NCBI RefSeq assembly: GCF_002848345.1
Contig: NZ_CP025429.1
Location: forward strand, 310,001 to 374,000
Source of the DNA: Chromobacterium sp. ATCC 53434
GTDB lineage: Bacteria; Pseudomonadota; Gammaproteobacteria; Burkholderiales; Chromobacteriaceae
Length of the DNA stretch: 64,000 nucleotides
Reading direction: 5' to 3'
The position numbers and the translations under genes were made by a program. The notes beneath the pieces are model-generated. The model was not told the DNA's origin. It made no database searches and was given only the letters and a program-made list of their open reading frames with translations. This document shows positions 1 to 9,095 of the stretch, piece after piece (the stretch's first letter is position 1; each line of letters starts with the position of its first letter).

Positions 1-1
1 C

Positions 2-769
2 TCGGCCTGGCGCCGCCAGGTCTGCGGCGATCTGAGCACGGCGCTCGATTTCGGCAGCAGCAATGTCTCGGTGCCGGCCTTCCCGGACACCGCGGCCTTG
101 CTGACCCAGGCGCAGCAGAGCAAGAGCTGGCCGGCGCCGACGGCGCCGGTGCCGGGACAGATGCCGCAGTCGGAGGCCGGCCGCCGCCCGGCGCGCGCGC
201 TGCCTTACCAGTGCAACGGCTACGGCAGCACCGATGTCGCCGGCGGCATCTTCTGGGTGCATATGCAGAACGGCGGCGGCCAGGCCGTTCATTACTCGAT
301 CTACGCCAACCAGTTCCGCAGCGACGGACCGTGGCAGTACGACGTGGCGGCCGGCGGCGAGATCAAGGACTATTTCCACGCGCAGACCTATGGCGGCGGC
401 TTCTACGACCTGACGGTCTATGGTCCCAACGGCTTCCTGCGCCGTTACGCCGGCAATCTGCGCAGCGCGATGGGCGTGCTCGAGGCTACCGGCACGGCGT
501 CGTCCATGGCCTTGGGCGTGCCGCAGCTGACGCTGCAGCTGAGCAACGGCGGCGGCAAGCTGGCGACTTTCCAGATCACCGCCAACGGCTATGGCGGCGG
601 CGCGGCGCAGCAGGTGGCGGTGGCCGCCGGCGGCGGCCAGCTGCTCAGCTGGAACCTCAGCTCCACCTCGGGCTGGTACGACTTCACCGTCACGTGCACC
701 AACGACACCAACTTCGTCCGCCGCCTGGTCGGCCACGTCGAGACCGGCGCCGTCAGCATCAGCGGTTGA
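2..769 (+). CDS. phospholipase C, C-terminal part (5' end outside window)
   Basis: The reading frame is open from the window edge to the TGA at 767-769, so only the last 255 codons are present. The first visible residues (SAWRRQVCGDLSTALDF) resemble the end of the catalytic domain of bacterial phosphocholine-preferring phospholipases C. They are followed by a linker and two similar beta-rich repeats, each with a Gly-rich stretch, an aromatic F/YDLTV or YDFTV strand and an FxRRxxG end. This matches the duplicated C-terminal domain (DUF756 type) of that family. Such enzymes are exported and hydrolyse phosphatidylcholine or sphingomyelin. The active site and signal peptide lie upstream of the window and cannot be checked. 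Confidence 0.8.
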   Translation, partial: SAWRRQVCGDLSTALDFGSSNVSVPAFPDTAALLTQAQQSKSWPAPTAPVPGQMPQSEAGRRPARALPYQCNGYGSTDVAGGIFWVHMQNGGGQAVHYSIYANQFRSDGPWQYDVAAGGEIKDYFHAQTYGGGFYDLTVYGPNGFLRRYAGNLRSAMGVLEATGTASSMALGVPQLTLQLSNGGGKLATFQITANGYGGGAAQQVAVAAGGGQLLSWNLSSTSGWYDFTVTCTNDTNFVRRLVGHVETGAVSISG

Positions 770-802
770 GGCTTTGCGGTCGTTCTGGCGGGCGTCAGCC
801 CG

Positions 803-1306
803 TCAGGACGACAGCTTGCGGCCCAGCCGCTTTTCCACCTGGCGCCGCTCCCAGTCCGGGCCCAGGATGGGCAGCAGCTCGAATGTGCCGATCGCATGCG
901 CCAGCAGGCCCATGCCCCAGCCCAGCGCCGGCCACATCACCCACAGGTGGTGCGGCGAGGTCGCCAGATTGATGACGGCGAGCGCGATCATCACCAGCAC
1001 ATACTGGATCAGGTGCCGGTAGAAGCGTTTCAAGCGATTGACGTGTTGCAGCGCGAGCGCTTCTTCCAGATCGCGGGCGGCGACGGGGGCGGCGACGGCG
1101 TCGGGGGTGGTCGGGTCCATCATGGCGAGCTCCTTGTGCAGTTCCGAGAAGTCGATCTCGAACACCGAGGCCAGAGACTTCAGCGACTCGACGCTGGCGC
1201 CCTGGCCGCGTTCGATGCGCTGCACGGTGCGCACGCTCAGACCGCTCAGGTCGGCCAGTTGTTGTTGCGACCAGCCGCGTTGCAGCCTCAGTTTCTGTAT
1301 CAGCAT
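803..1306 (-). CDS. XRE-family regulator with C-terminal 2TM domain
   Basis: This 167-residue protein has an N-terminal helix-turn-helix of the Cro/C1 (XRE) type at residues 1-60 (QQQLADLSGLSVRTVQRIER). It is followed by an acidic linker and a membrane hairpin at about residues 100-145, with two hydrophobic helices around YVLVMIALAVINLATS and HHLWVMWPALGWGMGLLAHAI. XRE domain plus 2TM is a known architecture for membrane-tethered regulators; the target is unknown. The start is supported by GGAGG four bases before the ATG. It is convergent with the phospholipase gene and downstream of dnaE on the same strand, but separated from it by a strong terminator. Confidence 0.85.
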   Translation of the reverse strand: MLIQKLRLQRGWSQQQLADLSGLSVRTVQRIERGQGASVESLKSLASVFEIDFSELHKELAMMDPTTPDAVAAPVAARDLEEALALQHVNRLKRFYRHLIQYVLVMIALAVINLATSPHHLWVMWPALGWGMGLLAHAIGTFELLPILGPDWERRQVEKRLGRKLSS

Positions 1307-1496
1307 AAAACCTCCGTTCGATCACTGGCCGCAGTGTGGTCCGGCCTGCCGCGATGGACAAGGACAGCGGGGCGACAGACAGGCGACAGCGACGCGACAG
1401 TGCCCGCCAGGCTTGGGTTTTCGACCGGCGCGGACTGCGGCCGGGGAGAGCCTGTTGGCATGATAGGGGCGCGGCGAGGCGGCTGGCAAGGCGATG

Positions 1497-1527
1497 AAAA
1501 ACGCCGCCGTTCGATCGAACGGCGGCG
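1497..1527 (-). terminator. intrinsic terminator of dnaE
   Basis: A perfect 26-base palindrome at 1502-1527 (CGCCGCCGTTCG then its complement) is followed, reading on the minus strand, by five T residues at 1497-1501. It lies about 30 bases beyond the dnaE stop codon and ends that transcript before the XRE gene. Confidence 0.85.
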
Positions 1528-1555
1528 CCGGGAGGGGCGGTTCAGCGCGGCGGCG

Positions 1556-4500
1556 TCACCACAGCACGCGGACCTTGCCTTCGCCCAGCCATTCGGACAG
1601 CGCCAGCAGCAGGCCGTCGTCGAGGCGCACGCCCCATTCCTGCGGCAGCATCAGCTCGCCGCGTGCCTGGCCGTTGTTGTAGGCCAGCCGCACCAGGCTG
1701 CCGGCGTCCTGGCTCTTGAACGGATGCAGCTCGGCCTTCAGGCGGGCGATGTCGGGCTTGGCCGGCAGTTGCAGCGCCAGGCCGCGGGCGTAGCGGCTGC
1801 GCGCCTCGCCCAGGCTCAGCAGCTTGTCGACGACGATGCGCAGGCCGCCGGAGAAGCTGTCCTCGCTGACCTTGCCCTCCACCACCAGCACCACGTCCTC
1901 CTTCAGCTTGTCGCGGTTCAATTCGAAGCTTTCGGCGAACAGGCTGACTTCCAGCTTGGCGGTGCCGTCGTCGAGTTGGACGAAGGCCATCTTGCCGCGG
2001 TTGCCCACCTTGACGCGGATGCCGGTGACGAAGCCGGCCAACAGCTGCGGCTCCTTGCGCGGGCTGAGGCGGGACAGCGTGGTCTTGATGAAGCCGCGCA
2101 CCTCTTTCTCGTAAGAGGAGAACGGGTGGTCGGACAGGTAGAAGCCTATCGCCAGTTTTTCCTCGGCCAGCTTGACCGCGTCGTTCCACGGCCGGGTGGC
2201 CACCATCTCCACCGCCGGCGCGACGTCGTCGCCGAACATGTCGAACAGGCCGCCCTGGTTGGCGTTGGCGTGCTCCTGCTCGGCGGCCTCCATCGCCAGG
2301 CCGACATTGGCGAACAACAGCGCGCGGTTCGGCTCGATGGCGTCGAAGGCGCCGGCGCGGATCAGCGCCTCGATCACCCGCTTGTTGACCAGCTTCTTGT
2401 CGGTGCGTTTGCAGAAATCGAACAGGTCGGTGAACGGGCCGCCGGCCTCGCGCGCCTCGACGATGTGGTTGACCGCCGACTCGCCGGTGCCCTTGATCGC
2501 GCCCAGCGCGTAGCGGATTTCCTTGCGGTTGACCGGGACGAAGCGGTAGAAGCCGTGGTTGACGTCAGGCGGCAGGAAGGCGATGCCGTTCTTGCTGTCC
2601 TGGCAGTCGTCGTAGAACACCTTCAGCTGGTCGGTGTTGTCCAATTCGGTGGACATCGTCGCCGCCATATAGGCCGCGCAGTGGTGGGCCTTCAGCCAGG
2701 CGGTGTGGTAGGCCACCAGCGCGTAGGCGGCGGCGTGCGACTTGTTGAAGCCGTAGCCGGCGAACTTCTCCATATAGTCGAAGATCTCGTTGGCCTTGGC
2801 TTCGGGAATGGCCTGCTTGTCGGCGCCTTCCACGAACATCGCGCGCTGGGCCACCATCTCCTCGACCTTCTTCTTGCCCATCGCGCGGCGCAGCAGGTCG
2901 GCGCCGCCGAGCGAGTAGCCGCCGATCACCTGGGCCGACTGCATCACCTGCTCCTGGTACACCATGATGCCGTAGGTCGGCGCCAGCACCGGCTCCAGCA
3001 GCGGGTGCAGGTACTCGAACTTGGCGCCGTGCATACGCTGGATGAAGTCCGGGATCAGGTCCATCGGGCCCGGGCGGTACAGGGCCACGAAGGCGATAAT
3101 TTCCTCGAACTTGCTGGGCTTGGCCTCCACCAGCATCTTTTTCATGCCGGTGGACTCGAACTGGAACACGGCGGTGGTGTTGGCGGTGGCGAACACCTTG
3201 TAGGCCGCCTTGTCGTCCAGCGGCAGGTGGGCGACGTCGACGTCCTCGCCGGTGGTGGCCTTGATGTATTTCTGCGCCAGCTCGATGATGGTCAGGTTAC
3301 GCAGACCCAGGAAGTCGAACTTCACCAGGCCGATCTGCTCGACGTCGTCCTTGTCGAACTGCGACACCGGCGAGGCGCCGTCGCCGCTGGCGATGTACAG
3401 CGGGCAGAAGTCGGTCAGCCTGCCCGGCGCGATCAAGACGCCGCCGGCGTGCATGCCGATGCCGCGGGTCAGGTCCTCCAGCGTCATCGCCAGTTCGATC
3501 AGCTCATTGGCGCCCTCGCTCTCGATGATCTCGCCGATCTGCGCCTCCATCTCCATCGCCTTGGTCAGGCTCAACGGCTTGTTGGCCTCCAGCGGGATCA
3601 GCTTGGACAGGCGGTCGCACAGGCCGAACGGCAGGTCCAGCACCCGGCCGACGTCGCGTATCACCGACTTGGACGACATGGTGCCGAAGGTGGCGATCTG
3701 GCTGACCGCCTCCTCGCCGTATTTGCGGCGCGTGTATTCGATCACCCGCCAGCGGTTTTCCTGGCAGAAGTCCACGTCGAAGTCGGGCATCGACACCCGT
3801 TCCGGGTTCAGGAAGCGCTCGAACAGCAGCGCGTACTTCAGCGGGTCCAGGTCGGTGATGTACAGGCTGTACGCCACCAGCGAGCCGGCGCCGGAACCCC
3901 GGCCCGGGCCCACCGGGCAGCCGTTGGCCTTGCCCCACTGGATGAAGTCCGCCACGATCAGGAAGTAGCCGGGGAAGCCCATCTGGATGATGGTGTCGCA
4001 CTCGAACTTCAGCCGCGCGTCGTACTCCGGGCGTCTTTGCTGGCGCTCAGCCTCGTCCGGGTACAGCTGCTTCAACCGGTCTTCCAGGCCGCGCTGGGCC
4101 TCGTGGACCAGGAAGTCGTCCAGCGACATGCCGTCCGGCGTCGGGAACAGCGGCAGGTAGTTCTTGCCCAGCACCACCGAGATATTGCAGCGCTTGGCGA
4201 TCTCGACGGTATTGGCCAGCGCCTCCGGAATGTCGGCGAAGCGCTCGACCATCTCGTCGGCGCCGAGGAAGTACTGGCATTCGTTGAAGGCGCGCGGCCG
4301 GCGCTTGTCGCCCAGCGTATAGCCCTCGGCGATGCACACCCGCGCCTCGTGGGCCTTGAAATCGTCCTTGTCCATGAACTGGATCGGATGGGTGGCTGCC
4401 ACCGGCAGCCCCAGCTCGCCGGCCAGCCACAGCGTCGCCTGCACCACGCTTTCCACCTGCGGGTTGTCCAGCCGCTGCAATTCCAGATAGAACGATCCCG

Positions 4501-4990
4501 GAAACAGCTTTTCCCAGTACTCGGCGCGGCGGCGCGCCTCGTCGCGCTGGCCCATCGCCAGCGCGAGGCCTACGTCGCCGAGGTGGGCGCCGGACAGGCA
4601 CAGCAGATTGCCGTTGTCGCCGGCCTCAAGCCACTCGCGCTTGATCTCGGCGCGGCCGCGGTACTGGTTGTGGCTGAAAGCCTCGGTCAACAGCTCGCAC
4701 AGCCGGCGATAACCCTCGCGGTTCTTCGCCGTCAGCATCAGCCGGTAAGGCTTGTCGCGGTCCTCCTCGTTCTCCAGCCAGATGTCGGTGGAGACGATGG
4801 GCTTGATGCCCTTGCTCCGGCAGCTCTTGTAGAACTTGACCATGCCGAACAGATTCATCAGGTCGGACATGCCCAGCGCCGGCATGCCGTCGCCGGCGGC
4901 GCGCTTGACGGCGTCGTCGAGGCGGACGATGCCGTCGGTGATGGAGAACTCCGAGTGGAGGCGAAGATGGACAAAGCGGGGTGCGTTCAT
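1556..4990 (-). CDS. dnaE: DNA polymerase III alpha subunit
   Basis: This is the catalytic subunit of the replicative polymerase. It has 1,144 residues, the usual DnaE size. The N-terminal PHP domain begins with FVHLRLHSEFSITDG. The palm carries the catalytic aspartates in MPDFDVDFCQENR near residue 400, with GPGRGSGAGSLVAYSL just before it. The fingers region follows (YRPGPMDLIPDFI, YQEQVMQ, GYGFNKSHAAAYA). A helix-hairpin-helix region and an OB-fold lie near the C-terminus (LLAGFVTGIRVKVGNRGKMAFVQLDD). The gene appears intact, stands alone and is followed by its own terminator. Large plus-strand open frames opposite it are GC-rich shadows. Confidence 0.98.
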   Translation of the reverse strand: MNAPRFVHLRLHSEFSITDGIVRLDDAVKRAAGDGMPALGMSDLMNLFGMVKFYKSCRSKGIKPIVSTDIWLENEEDRDKPYRLMLTAKNREGYRRLCELLTEAFSHNQYRGRAEIKREWLEAGDNGNLLCLSGAHLGDVGLALAMGQRDEARRRAEYWEKLFPGSFYLELQRLDNPQVESVVQATLWLAGELGLPVAATHPIQFMDKDDFKAHEARVCIAEGYTLGDKRRPRAFNECQYFLGADEMVERFADIPEALANTVEIAKRCNISVVLGKNYLPLFPTPDGMSLDDFLVHEAQRGLEDRLKQLYPDEAERQQRRPEYDARLKFECDTIIQMGFPGYFLIVADFIQWGKANGCPVGPGRGSGAGSLVAYSLYITDLDPLKYALLFERFLNPERVSMPDFDVDFCQENRWRVIEYTRRKYGEEAVSQIATFGTMSSKSVIRDVGRVLDLPFGLCDRLSKLIPLEANKPLSLTKAMEMEAQIGEIIESEGANELIELAMTLEDLTRGIGMHAGGVLIAPGRLTDFCPLYIASGDGASPVSQFDKDDVEQIGLVKFDFLGLRNLTIIELAQKYIKATTGEDVDVAHLPLDDKAAYKVFATANTTAVFQFESTGMKKMLVEAKPSKFEEIIAFVALYRPGPMDLIPDFIQRMHGAKFEYLHPLLEPVLAPTYGIMVYQEQVMQSAQVIGGYSLGGADLLRRAMGKKKVEEMVAQRAMFVEGADKQAIPEAKANEIFDYMEKFAGYGFNKSHAAAYALVAYHTAWLKAHHCAAYMAATMSTELDNTDQLKVFYDDCQDSKNGIAFLPPDVNHGFYRFVPVNRKEIRYALGAIKGTGESAVNHIVEAREAGGPFTDLFDFCKRTDKKLVNKRVIEALIRAGAFDAIEPNRALLFANVGLAMEAAEQEHANANQGGLFDMFGDDVAPAVEMVATRPWNDAVKLAEEKLAIGFYLSDHPFSSYEKEVRGFIKTTLSRLSPRKEPQLLAGFVTGIRVKVGNRGKMAFVQLDDGTAKLEVSLFAESFELNRDKLKEDVVLVVEGKVSEDSFSGGLRIVVDKLLSLGEARSRYARGLALQLPAKPDIARLKAELHPFKSQDAGSLVRLAYNNGQARGELMLPQEWGVRLDDGLLLALSEWLGEGKVRVLW

Positions 4991-5106
4991 CCCGACATTT
5001 TAACGGCAGGCGGCGCGGCAAACCAGTGAATCCCCGACTGGCAGAGCGGCACTCATGCGCATTAGAATGATGGCATGGCAATATTCACCGCAGGCGACCA
5101 GACGAG

Positions 5107-5709
5107 ATGGAGTTCAATGTGCAGCAATTGGAGCGGACGAATCTGTATCAACTGCTGGTGGGCTGCATCCTGCCGCGGCCGATCGCCTGGGTCAGCACCC
5201 AGGATTTGAAGGGCGTGTGCAATCTCGCGCCGTTCTCCTTCTTCAACGTGATGAGCGTCAATCCGCCGCTGCTAGGCATCAGCATCCTGAAGCAGGCGTC
5301 GGAGCGGGACAAGGACACGCTGGCCAATATCCGGCTGACCGGGGAATTGGTCGTCAACATCGTCAGCCACGAACTGGCGGAGGCGATGAACGCCAGCTGC
5401 GGCAGCTATCCGGCCGAGGTCGACGAATTCCAGCTGGCCGGCGTCGGCAAGACCGCGAGCACGACGGTGAAGCCGCCGGGTGTGGCGGAGGCGCCGGTCA
5501 GGCTGGAGTGCACGCTGCACCAGTGCCTGACTTTCGGCCATGGCACCGGCGCCGGCAATCTGGTGCTGGCCGAGGTGAAGCTGATACATGTGGCCGACCA
5601 TGTCTGGCGCGATGGCGCCATCGACGATGTCGCGTTGCAGGCGGTGGGCAAGCTGGGAGGGGATCGCTACAGCCTGGCGCAGCCGGCGTTCAGTCTGGCG
5701 CGCCCGTAG
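5107..5709 (+). CDS. flavin reductase-like domain protein
   Basis: This 200-residue protein carries the FMN-binding split-barrel flavin-reductase fold seen in short-chain flavin reductases and related flavoproteins: CILPRPIAWVSTQD, NLAPFSFFNVMSVNPPLLGIS, KDTLANIRLTGELVVNIVS. The family transfers hydride from NAD(P)H to FMN or FAD, usually in the cytoplasm and often for a partner oxygenase. No oxygenase lies next to it, so its partner is unknown. It is divergent from dnaE, with about 115 bases between the two starts, and repeat sequence begins within a few bases of its stop. Confidence 0.85.
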   Translation: MEFNVQQLERTNLYQLLVGCILPRPIAWVSTQDLKGVCNLAPFSFFNVMSVNPPLLGISILKQASERDKDTLANIRLTGELVVNIVSHELAEAMNASCGSYPAEVDEFQLAGVGKTASTTVKPPGVAEAPVRLECTLHQCLTFGHGTGAGNLVLAEVKLIHVADHVWRDGAIDDVALQAVGKLGGDRYSLAQPAFSLARP

Positions 5710-5714
5710 CCTGG

Positions 5715-5764
5715 CCCGGCATCCGGCAGAATGGCCGCTGCCGGAAAAGACCGTGAGCCGGCGC
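5715..5764. repeat. degenerate right end of the GAGCCTGT repeat family
   Basis: The segment between the flavin reductase stop and the full repeat (GCATCCGGCAGA...GGCCGCTGCCGG-AAAAGACC...GGCGCTTA) aligns by eye with the last 50 bases of the copy at 42654-42861, with several substitutions. It looks like an older, decayed right half into which or beside which the full-length copy inserted. Confidence 0.5.
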
Positions 5765-6037
5765 TTAGAGCCTGTTTACGATCTTTTTACGAGCATCGCA
5801 GCCCAGCCAGCAGGTCAGATGCAAGGCGGAGGGCGTAGGCCTTGGTAATTCCAAGGTCCAGCCCGACAACGCCGCAGATGGCCTGCTGGCTGGGCTGCCC
5901 TCCGGGGCGGTTTTCTGCCGGCGCATGGCTTTGTCAAACGTCCCTTGCAGTGAACGACACTGCGGCGGGCCGTTTTCCGCGCCCTGCATCCGGCAGAAAA
6001 CCGCCGATGTCGCAAAAAGATCGTAAACAGGCTCTTA
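5765..6037. repeat. 273-bp inverted-repeat element, full copy, multi-stem structure
   Basis: The ends are near-perfect inverted repeats: TTAGAGCCTGTTTACGATC from 5765 and its complement ending at 6037. Two further perfect stems are nested inside, 5801-5814 with 5882-5895 (14 bp) and 5906-5921 with 5990-6005 (16 bp), plus small hairpins near 5840 and 5950. As a single strand it would fold into a cloverleaf-like shape. It has no coding capacity of its own, so it resembles a MITE or a large structured intergenic repeat. Its last three bases (TTA, 6035-6037) form the stop codon of the neighbouring minus-strand gene. Related copies lie at 42654-42861 and 55803-55837. Confidence 0.8.
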
Positions 6038-6937
6038 AAGCGCCGAGTCGGCCTGGGTGGCCAGCTCGTCCAACAGCGTGTAGCGGCGCTGGTATTCGGC
6101 GCGCTTCTTGCTGGCGATGTCGGCGAGGGCCTTGCGCGGCAGCGTCAGCGGAATGCGGAAGAAGCGCTTGTTGTCGACAGGCTCGGCTTCCAGCGTCAGC
6201 CAGAAGCTGTCGTAGTCGGCGAAGAAATGGCGGCGGTAGCGCCAGGAGCTGTAGATGTGCTCGCTATTGCCGACGGCCAGGATTTCGGCGGCGCCGATCC
6301 GGCGCGCCAGAGCGGTCAGCGCCTCGACGGCCAGCCGTTTCGGGAACAGGCCGTGGGCGGTCTTGGTCGCCTGCTGCACCTCTTCCGCGCCATGCGGCTT
6401 GCGCGGGCCCTGCAGACCGCCGACCATGATGACGACGGCGTCGTCGCGGCGGGTCAGCGTGAAGGTCAGCGTCGCCAGCGGCACGCGCTCGGCATTGCAC
6501 ACTTGTAGCGACATCTCGCCTTCCTTGTCGAAGCTGTGCTGCTGGGTCAACAGCAACAGCAGTTCGCCGTCGTTCTTGCCGCTGAGGCGGGCCAGCGGCA
6601 GCGTCTCGCTGGACAGCATCAGCCGGCGGGCGTGGGGGGCGAAGCACTGTTCCAGCAACTGGTAGTGCGCCTGCAGCGTCTGCAGCTTGCCCTTGATGCC
6701 CAGCGAGCGGTGCAGATAGGGGCGATGCAACTTGCATGCCAGCCGGGGATTGCGCCGCAAGTAGCTGTGCAGAGTCTGCGCGCGCAGCGTATCCAGCCAG
6801 CGCAGCGTCCACGGCAGCGTCAGCATGCCGCGCAATGCGAACTTGAAGCGGTTTTTGCCTTCATCGAAGCCGTCGCGGCGCGAAAACGCGCCGCTGGCCA
6901 GCGACCAGAACAAATCCACGGAGTTAATTACAGTCAT
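6035..6937 (-). CDS. VirK/YbjX (DUF535) family protein
   Basis: This 300-residue protein resembles the VirK/YbjX family: WTLRWLDTL, YLHRSLGIKGKLQTLQAHY, LVGGLQGPRK-like MVGGLQGPRKPHGAEEVQQATK, FPKRLAVEALTALAR, EILAVGNSEHIYSSWRYRR. Family members are linked to virulence or outer-membrane stress in enterobacteria, but the biochemical activity is not established. The ATG at 6937 is preferred because GATGAGG sits about six bases upstream; the first in-frame ATG, four codons earlier, has no usable spacing. The stop codon TAA is supplied by the end of the adjoining repeat. Confidence 0.8.
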   Translation of the reverse strand: MTVINSVDLFWSLASGAFSRRDGFDEGKNRFKFALRGMLTLPWTLRWLDTLRAQTLHSYLRRNPRLACKLHRPYLHRSLGIKGKLQTLQAHYQLLEQCFAPHARRLMLSSETLPLARLSGKNDGELLLLLTQQHSFDKEGEMSLQVCNAERVPLATLTFTLTRRDDAVVIMVGGLQGPRKPHGAEEVQQATKTAHGLFPKRLAVEALTALARRIGAAEILAVGNSEHIYSSWRYRRHFFADYDSFWLTLEAEPVDNKRFFRIPLTLPRKALADIASKKRAEYQRRYTLLDELATQADSAL

Positions 6938-7108
6938 GCCATACCTCATCCTATGAATCGTTAGGATAGGGTAAATACGTACAATAAGTTGTTAAAAGTT
7001 GTTTAGTAGAGTGTGACTGTGTGTGACGTTAGGTCCGCTTCTTATGATCGGATATGCCGCTTTATGCGCCGGTCCGCGGTCTCGCGGGGGGCGGGACGAG
7101 AGCGGCGG

Positions 7109-8767
7109 CTAGGGCTGGCGGTACAGCCGGAAGCGTTCCTTGTGGTCGCCGGCGCGCTGGACGATGTAGACCGGCTCCCGGCGGTCCCAAGGTTCCGGAA
7201 TCTGGTCGTGCAGCGTCTGCAGCAGCAGCCAGCGGCATTGTCGCGCCGCCTGCGGCTGGGTTTCCAGCCGCTGTGTGCGGAAGGCGGCATAGTATTCCAG
7301 CAGCGCGCGCTGCGGCTCGCCCAGTCCCAGGCTGGCGACGCAGCCGCCGTCGCGGGCGGCGGCTTCCAGTCTCGGCTTCAAGGCGGTGAAGGCCTCGCGA
7401 TAGCGCATGCCGTGATCGAGCGCCGGCAGCCACAGCGTGGCCAGACCGCACCACAGCAGCGTCATCGCCACGCTCCAGCGCCAGGCCAGGCGCGCGCCGG
7501 CGGGCAGCGGCAGGCGCCAGCACAGCGCCAGCGCCAGCGCCGTCAACGCGAACAGCAGCCAGCTGGCCAGGACGAAGTCCGGCGTCCAGCCGCTGAAGCG
7601 GCGACTCAGCAAGTGGCGGGTCCAGTCGGCGTCCAGCGGGAAACTCAACGCCGCGGCGACCAGCAGCAGATTGGCGGTCAGCAAGACCAGCAAGGTGTAG
7701 AGCGCGATGGACAGCCAGCGCGGCGCGCGGGCGTGGAAGGGCAGGCCGGCCAGCGCCAGCAGCGCCAGCGGCGGCAGCAGCGGCAGCGCGTACAGTTCGC
7801 GGGCATCGGCGGAAGCCACCAGCACCGCCAGCGTACAGGCGAACAGCGACAGCGGCGGCAGAATGGCCTCGGCTGCCAGCTTGCGGCGCTGGGCGCGCCA
7901 GATGGCGAGGCCGGCCAGCGGCCACAGCGGCAAGGCGTACCACGGCAGCGTGCGGCTGTAGAACCAGCGCGGCGCGGTCGGTCCCAGGTGGGAGCGGCCG
8001 CTGAAGCGGCCGAAGTTGTTGGCGTCCAGCCACAGATGGAATAGCTCGGGGCTGCGCTGGTACAGCTTGAACATCCACAGCGCCGGCAACGGCAGCGCGA
8101 CCAGCAGCGCGATCGCCAGCGTCTGCAGATAGCCGCGCCGGCGATAGGCGGGGTGCAGCAGCAGCGCCAGCGCGGTGACGCCGAGACAGCCGGGCCCGAG
8201 CAGCCCCTTGCTGAGGAAGGCGATGGCGGCTCCGGCGCCCAGCATCAGTCCGGCGCGCAGCGGCTGGGCCGGCGCGTGGCACAGGCCGGCCAGGCCCCAG
8301 CAGAAGCCGGCCATCAGCGCGGTGTCGGTGATCAGCTGGTGCGCGCGCAGCGGCAGGCCGACGGCGCCGATCAGCAGCGCCGGGGCCCAGCGGCCGAAGC
8401 CGGGGCCCAGCAGCCGCCGCGCCGCCAGCGCCAGGCCCAGCAGGCCGAACAGTGTCCAGGCGCCGGCGGCCAGCCGGGCGGCGTCGGGCGCGCCCAGCCA
8501 GCCCTGCAGCAGGCGCATCGTCAGGCTGGCGCTGATGAAGAACAGCGGCGGTTTTTCCAGAAAGGGTTCGCCGGCCAGCGTCGGGACGATCCAGTCGCCG
8601 GTCTGCGCGATATGGCGCACCAGGCCGAAGGTGTAGGCTTCGTCGGGTTTCCACGGCTCGTGGCCGACGAGGCCGGGCAGCAGCCACAGCAGCAGCAGCG
8701 TCGCCAGCGCGGGCCACGGCAGGACGGGCGCGCCATCGGGCGTGCTGTCGGGGCGGGGGGGCGGCAC
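7109..8767 (-). CDS. ArnT-like glycosyltransferase (GT39/PMT_2 family), integral membrane
   Basis: This 552-residue protein is rich in transmembrane helices. It has the family signature near the N-terminus: GHEPWKPDEAYTFGLVRHI (acidic pair after the first membrane helix) and TLAGEPFLEKPPLFFI. These enzymes use a polyprenyl-phosphate sugar and act at the periplasmic face, the best known being ArnT, which adds aminoarabinose to lipid A. Here the acceptor is unknown. The start is GTG at 8765-8767, three bases after the stop of the PhaM-like gene, so the two are probably co-transcribed. The C-terminus (residues 420-552) is a soluble domain. Confidence 0.85.
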   Translation of the reverse strand: MPPPRPDSTPDGAPVLPWPALATLLLLWLLPGLVGHEPWKPDEAYTFGLVRHIAQTGDWIVPTLAGEPFLEKPPLFFISASLTMRLLQGWLGAPDAARLAAGAWTLFGLLGLALAARRLLGPGFGRWAPALLIGAVGLPLRAHQLITDTALMAGFCWGLAGLCHAPAQPLRAGLMLGAGAAIAFLSKGLLGPGCLGVTALALLLHPAYRRRGYLQTLAIALLVALPLPALWMFKLYQRSPELFHLWLDANNFGRFSGRSHLGPTAPRWFYSRTLPWYALPLWPLAGLAIWRAQRRKLAAEAILPPLSLFACTLAVLVASADARELYALPLLPPLALLALAGLPFHARAPRWLSIALYTLLVLLTANLLLVAAALSFPLDADWTRHLLSRRFSGWTPDFVLASWLLFALTALALALCWRLPLPAGARLAWRWSVAMTLLWCGLATLWLPALDHGMRYREAFTALKPRLEAAARDGGCVASLGLGEPQRALLEYYAAFRTQRLETQPQAARQCRWLLLQTLHDQIPEPWDRREPVYIVQRAGDHKERFRLYRQP

Positions 8768-8770
8768 GCG

Positions 8771-9022
8771 TCAGCCGGCCGGGGCGTCTTTGGGACGCAT
8801 CGAATGCAGCGCGGCCCGCTGCATTTCCAGCGTTTTGATCTGCATAGACAGCACGCCGAGGTTCATCGTCAGCCAGCCTTCGACCACTTTCAGCTCGGCC
8901 AGCTTGCGGTCTATCTCTTCTTCGGACATCGGCGGCAGAAAGGCCTGCATGCCGGGCGGCGTGGCTTGCTGCCAGAACTGGCGGAACAAGGCGAACGGAT
9001 CGTTGGAGTGGTCTTGGCTCAT
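8771..9022 (-). CDS. PhaM-like polyhydroxyalkanoate granule regulatory protein, short form
   Basis: This 83-residue protein has the PhaM-type core: DPFALFRQFWQQA near the N-terminus, then EEEIDRKLAELKVVEGWL and TMNLGVLSMQIKTLEMQRAAL, a predicted helical or coiled-coil segment. In Ralstonia PhaM binds PHB synthase and DNA and has a long basic Pro/Ala/Lys-rich tail. That tail is missing here, so DNA binding is doubtful. It starts with AGGA upstream of the ATG and overlaps no other gene. It heads a two-gene unit with the glycosyltransferase. Confidence 0.7.
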   Translation of the reverse strand: MSQDHSNDPFALFRQFWQQATPPGMQAFLPPMSEEEIDRKLAELKVVEGWLTMNLGVLSMQIKTLEMQRAALHSMRPKDAPAG

Positions 9023-9043
9023 CGTGCGTATCCTGCGGGCATG

Positions 9044-9071
9044 AAAAAACGGGCAAGCGACGCTTGCCCGT
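9044..9071 (-). terminator. intrinsic terminator of maeB
   Basis: The arms ACGGGCAAGCG and CGCTTGCCCGT (9049-9071) form a strong stem, and six T residues follow on the minus strand at 9044-9049. It lies 25 bases beyond the maeB stop and directly upstream of the PhaM-like gene. Confidence 0.85.
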
Positions 9072-9095
9072 TCAGTATAAGCCTTGGACGGCCGA

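Noticed and set aside
896..5029. A 1,377-codon open frame on the plus strand opposite dnaE
   Set aside because: It is His/Gln/Arg/Val-rich with no domain signature and lies antisense to an intact dnaE; a GC-rich shadow.
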